A stretch of DNA of 64,000 nt from Kitasatospora sp. NBC_01287 (GCF_026340565.1 NZ_JAPEPB010000001.1:5618501-5682500), one strand, 5' to 3'; numbered from the stretch's first letter, positions 7,752 to 15,704 are shown. The notes: generated from the sequence alone by a model not told the origin. Made by a program: numbers and translations.

Positions 7752-8696
7752 TCAGCGGCGGTGGGCGCGGGCCGAGGGGGCGCCGCGGTGGTGCCCGGCG
7801 GTGAACTGGCCCGGGCGGTGGACGCGCGGGTGGTGGGCCCGGGTGCCCAGGATGTCGCCGACTCGCTCGCGCCGGGCCTCGGAACCGGCCGCCGTCGGCG
7901 TGCCGCCGCTCGACCGCGGGGCCGCCTCCGCGCCCTCCGCGGCCGCCGGTTCGGGGCGCGCGGGTACGGCCGCCGGCTCCCGCGCCTCCCGGGTCCGCAG
8001 CCAGGCGCGGCCGGCCGGGACCACCAGCAGGTGGGCCGTCGCCGCGCCGATCACGCCCAGCAGTATGTCGTCCACGTTCAGCACGTGACCCGCCACGCCG
8101 GTGCGCAGCACCTCGACCGCGGTGGCGATCAGCGCGGTGCCGCCGAGGGTCTGCAGGAAGGACGGCAGCCAGGCCGCGCGCGGGCGCCCGCCCGCGACCG
8201 GCAGCAGCACACCGAGCGGGGCCAGCAGCGCCAACTCGCCCGCCACCTGCCGCAGCCCGGCCGCCCCGCCGGTGGCGAGCGCGCGGTGCACGGAGGCGAA
8301 GGGCGTCAGATTGGCGTCGTACGCCCAGGCGGTCGGCACCTGGCGCAGCGTCACCCAGGCCAGCAGCAGGAAGTAGAGCGCGAGCAGGCTCAGACCCACC
8401 GAGCGCAGCGCGAGCGGCAGTCCGTCCGGTCCCGCCGCGCGGACCGCCGGGGTGCCGAGCACATCCGGAACGTCCGGTACCGCGGGAGTGTCCGGAGCTG
8501 TCGGAGCGTCGGCTCGCGGCGCGGCCTCGTCGGCCGTCCGTCCGTCTTCGATCCGCACGCTGTCGCGCGCATTCCGCACGCCGGTGCCATCTCGCTGCAC
8601 GTCACACAGGACGCGGGGCCGGTTCGGCGTGGTTCCCCGCGCTGCCACGAGCTCGGGCGTGGCGTCACTCACACGGGGCCGGCGGGCCCGCCTCAC
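7752..8696 (-). CDS. VanZ-like membrane protein of the afsQ operon
   Basis: A 314-residue protein with a VanZ-like core of about four membrane segments (roughly residues 96-250; LALRSVGLSLLALYFLLLAW, NLTPFASVHRAL, LLAPLGVLLP, LNVDDILLGVIGA). Both ends are long, charged, disordered-looking tails. VanZ relatives affect low-level glycopeptide resistance, but many are general envelope proteins. Its GTG start at 8696 overlaps the afsQ3 stop as GTGA and there is no clear ribosome-binding site, so translation is probably coupled to afsQ3. Confidence 0.75.
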   Translation of the reverse strand: MRRARRPRVSDATPELVAARGTTPNRPRVLCDVQRDGTGVRNARDSVRIEDGRTADEAAPRADAPTAPDTPAVPDVPDVLGTPAVRAAGPDGLPLALRSVGLSLLALYFLLLAWVTLRQVPTAWAYDANLTPFASVHRALATGGAAGLRQVAGELALLAPLGVLLPVAGGRPRAAWLPSFLQTLGGTALIATAVEVLRTGVAGHVLNVDDILLGVIGAATAHLLVVPAGRAWLRTREAREPAAVPARPEPAAAEGAEAAPRSSGGTPTAAGSEARRERVGDILGTRAHHPRVHRPGQFTAGHHRGAPSARAHRR

Positions 8697-9040
8697 TGGC
8701 AGGAGAGGGTGCCGTTCGGGCTCGGGGCCGGCGAGGGCTGCGCGCTGAACAGGCTGCCGGCGGGCGCCGAGGGCGACGGCGAGGGGGAGACGACGGGCCG
8801 CCCCGGGCTCCTGGCCGCGCCGAACGGCGCGGGGGTAGGCGTGTTGACCGGTGCGAGCGGCGCGGCCGGCGGGTGCACCGGGCTGGGGCAGGCGGTGCGG
8901 CTGGCGGGTGCGCCCGCGTCGACCGGGACGGCCGTCGGCCGGATGCCGCAGCCGCCGACCAGCGCGACGACCGCTGCCGCCGCGCCCAGCGCGGCTGCCA
9001 GCCGCCTCGGCCGACCGGCTCTGCTCGTCACCTTGTTCAC
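8693..9040 (-). CDS. afsQ3: AfsQ3-like lipoprotein
   Basis: A 115-residue lipoprotein: signal sequence with lipobox LVGGC (Cys at about 31), then a Pro/Ser/Ala-rich tail ending in GTLSCQ. In S. coelicolor the AfsQ1/AfsQ2 two-component genes are followed by a lipoprotein gene, afsQ3, which this matches by position and type. GTG 9040 has a good GGAGGT site seven bases upstream, and GTGA overlaps the afsQ2 stop. It may modulate signal detection by the kinase outside the membrane (inference). Confidence 0.8.
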   Translation of the reverse strand: MNKVTSRAGRPRRLAAALGAAAAVVALVGGCGIRPTAVPVDAGAPASRTACPSPVHPPAAPLAPVNTPTPAPFGAARSPGRPVVSPSPSPSAPAGSLFSAQPSPAPSPNGTLSCQ

Positions 9041-10647
9041 TGGTCCGACCTCCGCTCGGTGTGCTCCCCCGAGCCCCCCGGCCGTGTGTGCGCTCCGCCC
9101 GGCCCGCCGAGTCCGTCGGCCGGGCCCGCCTCGCCGTCCGCGAGGCCGTCCCGGTTGGGCGGGCGCAGCGGCAGCCGCAGGGTGAAGACCGCCCCGCCGC
9201 CGTCCGGGGAGTTGGCGGCGGAGATGGTGCCGCCGTGGATCTGAGCGTTGGCCATCGCGATGGAGAGCCCGAGCCCGCTGCCCTCCGAGCGGGCCCGCCC
9301 CTTGTCGGCCTTGAAGAACCGGTCGAAGACGTGCGGCAGCACGTCCGGGGGGATGCCGGGGCCGCTGTCGCAGACCTCGACCACCACCTCGCCCGCGCCG
9401 GTGGGCCCGGTGCCCTGGCTGACCTTGACCCGCACCGGCGAGCCGCCGTGCTTGAGCGCGTTGCCGATCAGGTTGGCGAAGACCACGTCGAGCCGGCGCG
9501 GGTCGACCACGGCCAGCACCCCGCGCGGGGCGTCCACCTCGACCGCGTCGTACCAGGCCCGGCCGTCGATGCAGGACATGATCAGGTCGGCGATGTCCAT
9601 CTCGTCGGCGACCAGCTTGGCGGTGCCGGCGTCGAACCGGGTCACCTCCATCAGGTTCTCCACCAGGTCGGAGAGCCGGCGGGTCTCGCTGACCACCAGT
9701 CGCACGGCCGGTGCGATCATCGGGTCGAGCGACTCGGCCTCGTCCTCCAGGATGTCGGTGACCGCCGTCATCGCGGTCAGCGGGGTGCGCAGCTCGTGCG
9801 ACATGTCGGCGACGAAGCGGCGGCTCTGCGCCTCGCGGGCGCTCAACTCCTCGACCTGCGCGCCCAAGGCCTCGGCGGTGCGGTTGAAGGTCCTGGCCAG
9901 GTCGGCCAGTTCGTCCGCGCCGCTGACCTCCAGCCGGGTCTCCAGCTTGCCCTCGCCCAACCGCCGCGCGGCCTCGCCGAGTCGGCGGACCGGGCGGAGC
10001 ACGGTGGCGGAGGCGGCCTGGGCCAGCAGGGTGGCCGCGATCAGTGCCAGCGCGGTGGCCACCGCCAGGGACCAGCCCAGCGTGTCGAGATCGGCCCGCT
10101 CGTTGTCCAGCGACTTGAACATGTAGGCGGTCGGGCCGCTCGGCACCACCTTGGTGCCGCCGACCACGAACGGCTCGCCGTTGATGTTCACCCGCTGCCA
10201 GTAGAGGTGGTAGGCGTACTGGTTGCCCATGGCCAGCGGGCGCGGCGTGGCGACCGCGGTCAGCAGTGGGTGCGGCACCTGGGCCACGGTGAAGCGCGGG
10301 TCGGAGGTCGCGGTGCAGCCGGGCTGGCTGTCGTCCACCACCACCACGTTGAAGTTCAGGCCCGAGCTCGCCACGTCGTTGGCCAGCTGGATGAGCGCCG
10401 GGCAACTGGCGCCGAGCGGCAGGCTGGAGACGTCGCTGCTGAGCGAGGAGCGGAAAGCGGTGAGCGCGGTGTCCTGGGCGCGCTTGAGCACCGCGTCGCG
10501 GTTCAGCCAGTAGGCGATGCCGGAGGCCGAGACGGCGGCGGTCAGCGCGACCACGGCGAACACCGCGGCCAGCCGGACCCGCAGCGAACTCAGCCGCAGC
10601 CGCCGCCGCAGGACGCCGGTCAGGCGGCGGTTCTGATGGTCAGTCAC
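9037..10647 (-). CDS. afsQ2: Sensor histidine kinase AfsQ2
   Basis: A 536-residue membrane kinase. Membrane segment 1 lies at about 24-46, an extracytoplasmic sensor region at 47-190, and segment 2 at about 191-211, followed by HAMP, HisKA with H284 in MSHELRTPLTAM, and an HATPase domain (N box VFANLIGNALKHG, G boxes DSGPGIP and GSGLGLSIA). It would phosphorylate AfsQ1. In S. coelicolor this system reacts to nitrogen source (glutamate) and nutrient balance and affects antibiotic production. Start is GTG 10647, 93 bp after afsQ1. Confidence 0.92.
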   Translation of the reverse strand: MTDHQNRRLTGVLRRRLRLSSLRVRLAAVFAVVALTAAVSASGIAYWLNRDAVLKRAQDTALTAFRSSLSSDVSSLPLGASCPALIQLANDVASSGLNFNVVVVDDSQPGCTATSDPRFTVAQVPHPLLTAVATPRPLAMGNQYAYHLYWQRVNINGEPFVVGGTKVVPSGPTAYMFKSLDNERADLDTLGWSLAVATALALIAATLLAQAASATVLRPVRRLGEAARRLGEGKLETRLEVSGADELADLARTFNRTAEALGAQVEELSAREAQSRRFVADMSHELRTPLTAMTAVTDILEDEAESLDPMIAPAVRLVVSETRRLSDLVENLMEVTRFDAGTAKLVADEMDIADLIMSCIDGRAWYDAVEVDAPRGVLAVVDPRRLDVVFANLIGNALKHGGSPVRVKVSQGTGPTGAGEVVVEVCDSGPGIPPDVLPHVFDRFFKADKGRARSEGSGLGLSIAMANAQIHGGTISAANSPDGGGAVFTLRLPLRPPNRDGLADGEAGPADGLGGPGGAHTRPGGSGEHTERRSDQ

Positions 10648-10740
10648 GTGTCGGGTCAGCCATTCGGGTCAGGGCAGGCTTCGGCTCGGCCGGCGCGCGG
10701 TGGGTCGGCGTGCGGCGAGCGGGGTCTGCTCAGGGTCTGC

Positions 10741-11418
10741 TCAGGCGGGCGGGTCCAGACGATAGCCCACCCCGCGCACCGTGCGGATCAGCGTGGGGGC
10801 CGAGGGCACATCCTCGACCTTGGCCCGCAGCCGCTGCACGCAGGCGTCCACCAGCCGGGAGTCGCCCAGGTAGTCGTGCTCCCAGACCAGCCGCAGCAGT
10901 TGCTGGCGGGAGAGCGCCTGGCCGGGCCGGCGGCTCAGTTCGAGCAGCAGGCGCAGTTCGGTGGGGGTCAGCTGGAGGTCCTCGCCGTCCTTGGTGACGG
11001 TCATCGCCGAGCGGTCGATCACCACCGAGCCGTAGGCCGAGGAGTCCGAGTTCTCCCGCTCACCGCGGCGCAGCACGGCGCGGATCCGGGCGTCCAGCAC
11101 CCGTGGCTGCACCGGCTTGACCACGTAGTCGTCGGCGCCGGACTCCAGCCCCACCACCACGTCGATGTCGTCCGAGCGGGCGGTCAGCAGGATGATCGGC
11201 AGTTGGTCGCTGCGCCGGATCCGGCGGCAGACCTCGAAGCCGTCGATTCCGGGCAGCATCACGTCAAGAACGATCAGGTCCGGACGTTGTTCCTTGAAGA
11301 GCCGAAGGCCGTCCTCTCCGGACGCTGCGGCGGCCACGCGGTGGCCCTGGCGGGTGAGGGCGAGTTCGAGGCCGGTCCGGATGGCGTCGTCGTCCTCGAT
11401 CAGTAGGAGGAAAGGCAC
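10741..11418 (-). CDS. afsQ1: Response regulator AfsQ1
   Basis: A 225-residue OmpR/PhoB-type regulator. The receiver domain has the acidic pair E8/D9-D10, phosphoacceptor D52 (LIVLDVMLPGIDGFEV) and a conserved lysine in DDYVVKPV; the C-terminal winged helix contains RLVDACVQRLRAKVED and TVRGVGYRLD. Length equals my recollection of S. coelicolor AfsQ1. GTG 11418 begins VPFLLLIEDDD. It controls sigQ and nutrient-dependent secondary metabolism in that species. First gene of the leftward operon with afsQ2, afsQ3 and the VanZ-like gene. Confidence 0.93.
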   Translation of the reverse strand: MPFLLLIEDDDAIRTGLELALTRQGHRVAAAASGEDGLRLFKEQRPDLIVLDVMLPGIDGFEVCRRIRRSDQLPIILLTARSDDIDVVVGLESGADDYVVKPVQPRVLDARIRAVLRRGERENSDSSAYGSVVIDRSAMTVTKDGEDLQLTPTELRLLLELSRRPGQALSRQQLLRLVWEHDYLGDSRLVDACVQRLRAKVEDVPSAPTLIRTVRGVGYRLDPPA

Positions 11419-11519
11419 GCGTTCATTCTGGCTCACCGGGTGCGCTGCCGGGAACCGCGGGCCCCGGGCCGGGCGTCGCAACTGTCGAGGGCGGCGGCGG
11501 GACCAAGGTCCCGTTCCTT

Positions 11520-11535
11520 GTGACACCGCTGTGAC
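11520..11535. promoter_or_regulatory. AfsQ1 box in the afsQ1-sigQ intergenic region
   Basis: GTGAC (11520-11524), six bases, GTGAC (11531-11535) fits the published AfsQ1 binding pattern GTnAC-n6-GTnAC exactly. It lies between divergent afsQ1 and sigQ, the place where AfsQ1 is known to bind in S. coelicolor. Confidence 0.7.
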
Positions 11536-11661
11536 AGTCGCCGGACACCGCCATGACGGGCGGCGGGCAGGATTTTCCCTGTCACCGCGACGCACCGGAC
11601 ACCAACGGGGCGGAGCGGGGCACCGAAAGGACCCGCTCGTACCGAACCATGGGGGCGCCAC

Positions 11662-12522
11662 ATGAACGCAACGCTTGAGACCCGGGGCATCCTGGATGCG
11701 CACAACCCGGCCGTCCGCGGCGTGCGTCCAGCGGCGCGGGTCCGGGTCGAGCACTGCTCGGGGGCCCGCCGGGTGAGCGGCGGGAGCAGGGCGGGGGTCG
11801 TGCCCGGGGGAGCGTTCGGGGGGACGCACGGGGGCACGCACGGGGCAGCGGGGACGGGGCGGACCGCAGTCGGCTCGGGGGAGCCGACGGGGGACCGGAC
11901 CACGGGCGCCACCCTCTACCGGCTCGCGCCGGTAGAGGGTGCCGTCCGGCAGAGCGAGCAGGGTGGCGCGCAGGGGGAGCCCTCGACCACCGAGGTGGAC
12001 CACCTCACGGAGTTCACCGCGTATGTGCGCGAGCGCCGCGCCTCCCTGTACGCCACTGCCTACCACCTGACCGGTGACCGCTTCGAGGCCGAGGACCTGC
12101 TGCAGAGCGCGCTCTTCAGCACCTACCGCGCCTGGGGCCGGATCACCGACAAGGCGGCGGTCGGCGGATACCTGCGCCGCACCATGACCAACCTGCACAT
12201 CTCGGCCTGGCGCCGGCGCAAGCTCAACGAGTACCCGACCGAGGAGCTGCCGGAGACGGTCGGCGACACCGACGCCATGGGCGGCACCGAGCTGCGCGCC
12301 GTGCTCTGGCAGGCGCTCGCCAAGCTTCCCGAGAACCAGCGCACCATGCTGGTGCTGCGCTACTACGAGGGCCGCACCGACCCGGAGATCGCCGACATCC
12401 TGGGCATCAGCGTCGGCACCGTCAAGAGCAGCATCTGGCGCGCCCTGCGCCGGTTGCGCGAGGACGAGCAGCTCAACCGCAACGGCGACACCGCGCACGC
12501 CTTCGGCGAGTTGGTGGCGTAG
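11662..12522 (+). CDS. sigQ: ECF sigma factor SigQ
   Basis: Region 2 (FTAYVRERRASLYATAYHL and AEDLLQSALFSTYRAW) and region 4 (ALAKLPENQRTMLVLRYYEG, then EIADILGISVGTVKSSIWRALRRL) mark an ECF sigma factor of the SigE-like group. Divergent to afsQ1, it corresponds to sigQ, a target and antagonist of AfsQ1 output in S. coelicolor. The first ~110 residues are low-complexity, Gly/Arg-rich, and include a perfect stem-loop at DNA level, so they may be untranslated leader; GTG 11995 (VDHLTEFTAYV) is a serious alternative start. Confidence 0.85.
   Translation: MNATLETRGILDAHNPAVRGVRPAARVRVEHCSGARRVSGGSRAGVVPGGAFGGTHGGTHGAAGTGRTAVGSGEPTGDRTTGATLYRLAPVEGAVRQSEQGGAQGEPSTTEVDHLTEFTAYVRERRASLYATAYHLTGDRFEAEDLLQSALFSTYRAWGRITDKAAVGGYLRRTMTNLHISAWRRRKLNEYPTEELPETVGDTDAMGGTELRAVLWQALAKLPENQRTMLVLRYYEGRTDPEIADILGISVGTVKSSIWRALRRLREDEQLNRNGDTAHAFGELVA
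11910..11941 (+). terminator. Stem-loop in the 5' part of sigQ, possible attenuator
   Basis: A perfect 14-bp stem (CACCCTCTACCGGC and its complement) closed by a TCGC loop. It lies inside the longest sigQ frame but 54 bp upstream of GTG 11995, where the conserved sigma domain begins. As strong as an intrinsic terminator; if the short start is right, it is a leader hairpin that could control read-through. Confidence 0.5.
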
Positions 12523-12536
12523 TTCGTAGTTCGTAG

Positions 12537-12600
12537 GGCGCAGGGTTCGCACGGCGCAGGGTTCGTGCGGCACAAGGTTCGTACGGCACAGGACTCCCGT
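12537..12600. repeat. 16-bp tandem repeat downstream of sigQ
   Basis: Three clear copies and one degenerate copy of a 16-bp unit, GGCGCAGGGTTCGCAC / GGCGCAGGGTTCGTGC / GGCACAAGGTTCGTAC / GGCACAGGACTCCCGT, in exact register. Non-coding; function unknown. Confidence 0.85.
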
Positions 12601-12678
12601 CGGGGGACGGGTCGGAACGCGGAGCGGTCGCGGGCTCGGGGGAGCCGCGGCGGCAGGGAAGTCGCGTTCACGCAGGAA

Positions 12679-12721
12679 CAGCAGGGCCCGGTGTCTCGGG
12701 AGAAGACGCCGGGCCCTGCTG
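12679..12721. terminator. Intrinsic terminator hairpin downstream of sigQ
   Basis: Stem of about 18 bp (CAGCAGGGCCCGGTGTCT pairing with AGACGCCGGGCCCTGCTG, one G-T pair) with a short loop. Placed after sigQ and before the next gene's promoter. Confidence 0.75.
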
Positions 12722-12722
12722 C

Positions 12723-12762
12723 GTGTGTGCCTGTGTGCGTGTGTGCGTGTGTGCGTGTGTGC
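12723..12762. repeat. GTGTGTGC microsatellite
   Basis: About five near-perfect copies of GTGTGTGC follow the terminator directly and then pass into GGGC repeats. It resembles the (GTGCC)11 array at 7166, also immediately after a terminator hairpin. Confidence 0.85.
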
Positions 12763-12895
12763 GGGCGGGCGGGGGTAACTGACTTTCAGCGCAGGGAGGG
12801 AGTGAATTCTCACGATCCGTGCGTGCGGCGTGGCAGTGCGCAGTTAGCATCCGGGACGGGGGTTCTCATTCGGCTCGCACAGACGAGGAGGGGCC

Positions 12896-13741
12896 GTGCC
12901 CGGACCCAAGGAACTCGATCCCACAGTGTCACTTGAGGCCTATCTGGGTTCTCGGGTGCGCCGGTTGCGCGAGGCGCTGGGACTGACGCAGCGGCAGCTC
13001 GGGCTGATGGTCTTCGTCTCGCACAACCGGATCGCGCAGATCGAGCTGGCCACGGACCCGCCGGGGCGGGATCTGGTGAGACTGCTGGACGTGGCGTTGC
13101 GGGCGGACAATGCCCTCACCGACCTGTGGGAGCACATCAACGACCGGAAGTTCGACCACTACGCGAAGATGTTCCTGCGTCGGCAGGGTGAAGCCAAGGT
13201 CATCCAGGAATGCTCCCTGATCATCCCAGGTCTGCTGCAGACCGAGGCGTACATGACGGCGCTGTTCGTCGAGAGCGATGGCCTGCTGGACGACCTCACC
13301 ACAGCTGAGAAGCTCGCCATCCGTCTCGGGCGACAGCAGATCCTGAACGCCGAGCAGCCACCGTGGTACCGGGTGACACTGCACGAGTCCGCCCTGCACC
13401 TCCCCGTCGGTGGTGCCGAGGTGATGCGCGAACAATTGGCCCACCTGCTGGAGGTGGCCCAGCGGCGGAACGTCGATCTCCAAGTACTGCCGCAGCGCCT
13501 CGTGCCGTTGCCAGCCGTGAACGGGTCGTTCTGCCTGCTCACGATGCCGGACGGCTCGCGAGCGGCCTATAGCGAGGGGATCGGGATCGGGAGGCTCTTC
13601 CAACGGCCGGAGGAGGTTACCCGCTTGGCGCTCATCTACGATCGGGTTCAGGCCGCCGCGCTCGATCCGGAGATGTCGGTCGCCTTCATCCGGAACGTGA
13701 TGGAGGATCGCTACACGTGGGAACTGCCGCCCTTGGCCTAG
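12896..13741 (+). CDS. HTH (XRE) regulator with DUF5753 domain
   Basis: A 281-residue protein: an XRE helix-turn-helix at about 16-70 (RVRRLREALGLTQRQLGLM) and a DUF5753 domain from about 95 to 275 (IIPGLLQTEAYM, then LPQRLVPLPAVNGSFCLLTM). Streptomyces genomes carry dozens of such genes, each normally paired with a short DUF397 gene directly downstream; the BldB/WhiJ family pairs act in development. GTG 12896 follows a GAGGAGGGG site. The expected DUF397 partner is present but out of frame. Confidence 0.9.
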   Translation: MPGPKELDPTVSLEAYLGSRVRRLREALGLTQRQLGLMVFVSHNRIAQIELATDPPGRDLVRLLDVALRADNALTDLWEHINDRKFDHYAKMFLRRQGEAKVIQECSLIIPGLLQTEAYMTALFVESDGLLDDLTTAEKLAIRLGRQQILNAEQPPWYRVTLHESALHLPVGGAEVMREQLAHLLEVAQRRNVDLQVLPQRLVPLPAVNGSFCLLTMPDGSRAAYSEGIGIGRLFQRPEEVTRLALIYDRVQAAALDPEMSVAFIRNVMEDRYTWELPPLA

Positions 13742-13743
13742 CA

Positions 13744-13928
13744 ATGCGCCCTGGTGGCGGGCCAGTTACAGCGCCGGTACCGGGGACAACTGCATCGAGG
13801 TCGCGGACGGATTCCCCGGTGTCACCCCCGTGCGCGACTCCAAGGATCCGTCCGGCCCGGCGCTCGTCTTCCCCGCCGCCGCGTTCGCCGCGTTCGTCGC
13901 CGACCTCAGGGCCGGCCGCCTGCGGTAG
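13744..13928 (+). pseudogene. Frameshifted DUF397 partner gene
   Basis: In the frame ending at TAG 13926-13928 the sequence reads WWRASYSAGTGDNCIEVADG... to ...FVADLRAGRLR, a textbook DUF397 protein. That frame has no ATG, GTG, TTG or CTG start after the stop at 13698. ATG 13744 sits in the right place, three bases after the HTH stop, but is in another frame. One missing base in the CGCCCTGG tract near 13747-13754 would join it as MRPWWRASYS. Either a real inactivating deletion or a sequencing error. Confidence 0.8.
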
Positions 13929-13958
13929 TCCGGCCGGGGCCGACCGCTCTTGCGCGGT

Positions 13959-14541
13959 TCAGAGGTCGAGGAGACGGCGGAGGTCGATCTCGACGGGGAA
14001 CGGCAGTTCGGTCTTCAGTTGCCCGACGTGGTGCCCACCTTTGGGAGCCGGGGCGTAGACGCCGCTCTCGCGGTCGAGCCAGAACTCGAAGACCTCGGGG
14101 AGGTCTTCGGCGCCGCGCTCGACGCGCCAGAAGTAGGGGATGCCGGCCTCGGCGTAGAGGCCGGGCTTGCGGAAGCGGTCGTCGGAACAGGAGTCGGGGG
14201 AGACCACCTCGACCGTGAGTGACACTGAGGCGACAGGCAGACACTCCAGCGAGAACACGTCCAGGCCGGTCTTGTCGAAGACCACGACGTCGGGCTTGGG
14301 TGGGTTGTACTGGTCGATGAGCACGTACTGCTCGGAGTTCACCGCTGAGGGGGATCGACGGGCCGTTTCCAGCCTGAGGTACAGCCTGTCCCGCACCGTG
14401 TTGTGCCAGTGACTGGTCGTCCCGCGAGGCACGATCTCCCCATCCACCAGGTCGAAGTCAAAGGGCAGGTCCAAGTCCTTGACCTGGTCGAACGTCCACC
14501 TCTGGCCGCGGGCGCATCCAGTCGACGGGCTCGGCTGTCAT
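13959..14541 (-). pseudogene. Uma2-family nuclease gene with frameshift near its 5' end
   Basis: From about 14498 leftward the frame encodes WTFDQVKDLDLPFDF..., a Uma2 (DUF820) PD-(D/E)xK nuclease-fold protein, with PPKPDVVVFD, the E in LTVEVVSP and K in DDRFRKPGLYAEAG. That frame has no ATG/GTG start; only TTG 14474 would give 171 residues. ATG 14541 has a perfect GAGGAGG site and begins MTAEPVDWMRPRPE, a typical family N terminus, but is one frame off. A frameshift between about 14505 and 14498 therefore separates the true start from the body. Confidence 0.75.
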
Positions 14542-14586
14542 GACTTCCTCCTCGTGCTGCGGTGTCGTCGGCTCTGGAAGTCCTGC

Positions 14587-15555
14587 CTATCCCTCGCCTG
14601 TCATCGCCGAGCCGCTTCGCCGCCCCGCGCCGCGCCCCTGCTCCCGGTAGCGGCCCGGGGAGAGGTCGTACTCGCGCTTGAAGGCCTTGGCGAAGGCGAA
14701 CTCGCTGAGGTAGCCGGTCTGTTGGGCGACGCTGCGCAGCGGGGCGTCGGTCTCGCGGAGCAGCCGTCCGGCGGTGGTCATCCGCCACCAGGTGAGGTAG
14801 GCGAGCGGGGGCCGGCCGACCAGGGCGGTGAAGCGGCGGGCGAAGGCGGCGCGGGAGAGGCCGGTGCGGGCGCCGAGCTCCTCGACGGTCCAGGGGTGGG
14901 CCGGGCTCTGGTGGATCTCCCGCAGGGCGGCGGTGACCACCGGGTCGCCCAGGGCGGCGGCCCAGCCACTGGTGGCCACGCACGCGCTCTCCTCGAACCA
15001 GGCGCGCAGGATGTAGAGCAGCAGGGTGTCGAGCAGTGCGGGCACGGCGGCGTCGGTGCCCAGCCGCCGGTCGGTCAGCTCCGCGCCGAGCAGCTCGACC
15101 AGGGAGCGCAGGCCCGGGTGCCGGCCGACCTGGGCCGGCAGGTGGAGCACGTCGGGCAGCGAGGCGAGCAGCGGGTGCGGGCGGGCCTGGTTGAGCTGGT
15201 AGGCGCCGCAGAGCATGGTGGTCGTCTCGGCACCGGGCGGGCCGTCGGTCAGCTCGGACCGCTGGGCGGGCAGCAGGCCGCCGTCCGTGAGGACCACGTC
15301 GATCAGCTCGGTCTCCAGCGAGTCCGCCAGGCCGTAGCCCCGGTTGCGCGGCAGCAGCACCACGTCGCCGACCCCGAGCCTGACCGGCGGCGCGTCCTCG
15401 GGCGGCAGCAGCCAGCAGGAGCCGCGCAGCACGATGTGGAAGCCGGCGCCGGGCGAGGGCGGGAAGCGCAGCCCCCAGGGGGCGAGCTTGTGGGTGTGGC
15501 CCGAGTGCGGCCGTCCGGTGCGCATGGCGGTGATCGCGTCGCTGAGCACGTCCAT
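14587..15555 (-). CDS. AraC-family transcriptional regulator
   Basis: A 322-residue regulator with an N-terminal cupin-type ligand domain (GAGFHIVLRGSCWLLP, VGDVVLLPRNRGYGLAD) and a C-terminal double HTH (WTVEELGARTGLSRAAFARRF and SVAQQTGYLSEFAFAKAFKREY), the AraC signature. Divergent from the oxidoreductase gene with a 149-bp gap, it probably regulates that gene in response to a redox or electrophile signal (inference). ATG 15555 is chosen; ATG 15627 would run into the neighbour's promoter. Confidence 0.87.
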   Translation of the reverse strand: MDVLSDAITAMRTGRPHSGHTHKLAPWGLRFPPSPGAGFHIVLRGSCWLLPPEDAPPVRLGVGDVVLLPRNRGYGLADSLETELIDVVLTDGGLLPAQRSELTDGPPGAETTTMLCGAYQLNQARPHPLLASLPDVLHLPAQVGRHPGLRSLVELLGAELTDRRLGTDAAVPALLDTLLLYILRAWFEESACVATSGWAAALGDPVVTAALREIHQSPAHPWTVEELGARTGLSRAAFARRFTALVGRPPLAYLTWWRMTTAGRLLRETDAPLRSVAQQTGYLSEFAFAKAFKREYDLSPGRYREQGRGAGRRSGSAMTGEG

Positions 15556-15704
15556 GGCGGGAGCGTACTGCCGGAGAGACGATCGGACAGGAAAACGAGA
15601 CTTTGTGGCATGGGACGTCTCGATCATGGCTCCTACGGTGGAGATGCGTCAGCGAGCTGACGACGAGTCACCTGATGATCGTTCACTTGATGGGGGATTC
15701 CGCC

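Larger units (their letters stand above)
12523..12895. other. Non-coding gap rich in repeats after sigQ
   Basis: This 373-bp gap carries, in order: a doubled GTTCGTA directly at the sigQ stop, a 16-bp tandem repeat (12537-12600), a strong hairpin (12679-12721), an octanucleotide microsatellite (12723-12762), and an AT-richer stretch with the promoter of the HTH gene. I see no convincing gene. Confidence 0.7.

Noticed and set aside
7123..8088. Forward frames reading CRAVPCRAVP through the GTGCC array
   Set aside because: A 5-bp repeat opens all three frames at once; no start signal and no similarity to proteins beyond the repeat.
8693..10405. 570-codon minus-strand frame overlapping afsQ2
   Set aside because: Only its last 116 codons are real (the afsQ3 lipoprotein from GTG 9040); the rest is an out-of-frame reading of the kinase gene.
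14472..14474. TTG 14474 as the real start of the Uma2 gene
   Set aside because: It would cut off the family's WTFDQVKDLD segment, which is encoded in frame just upstream; a frameshift after ATG 14541 explains the data better.
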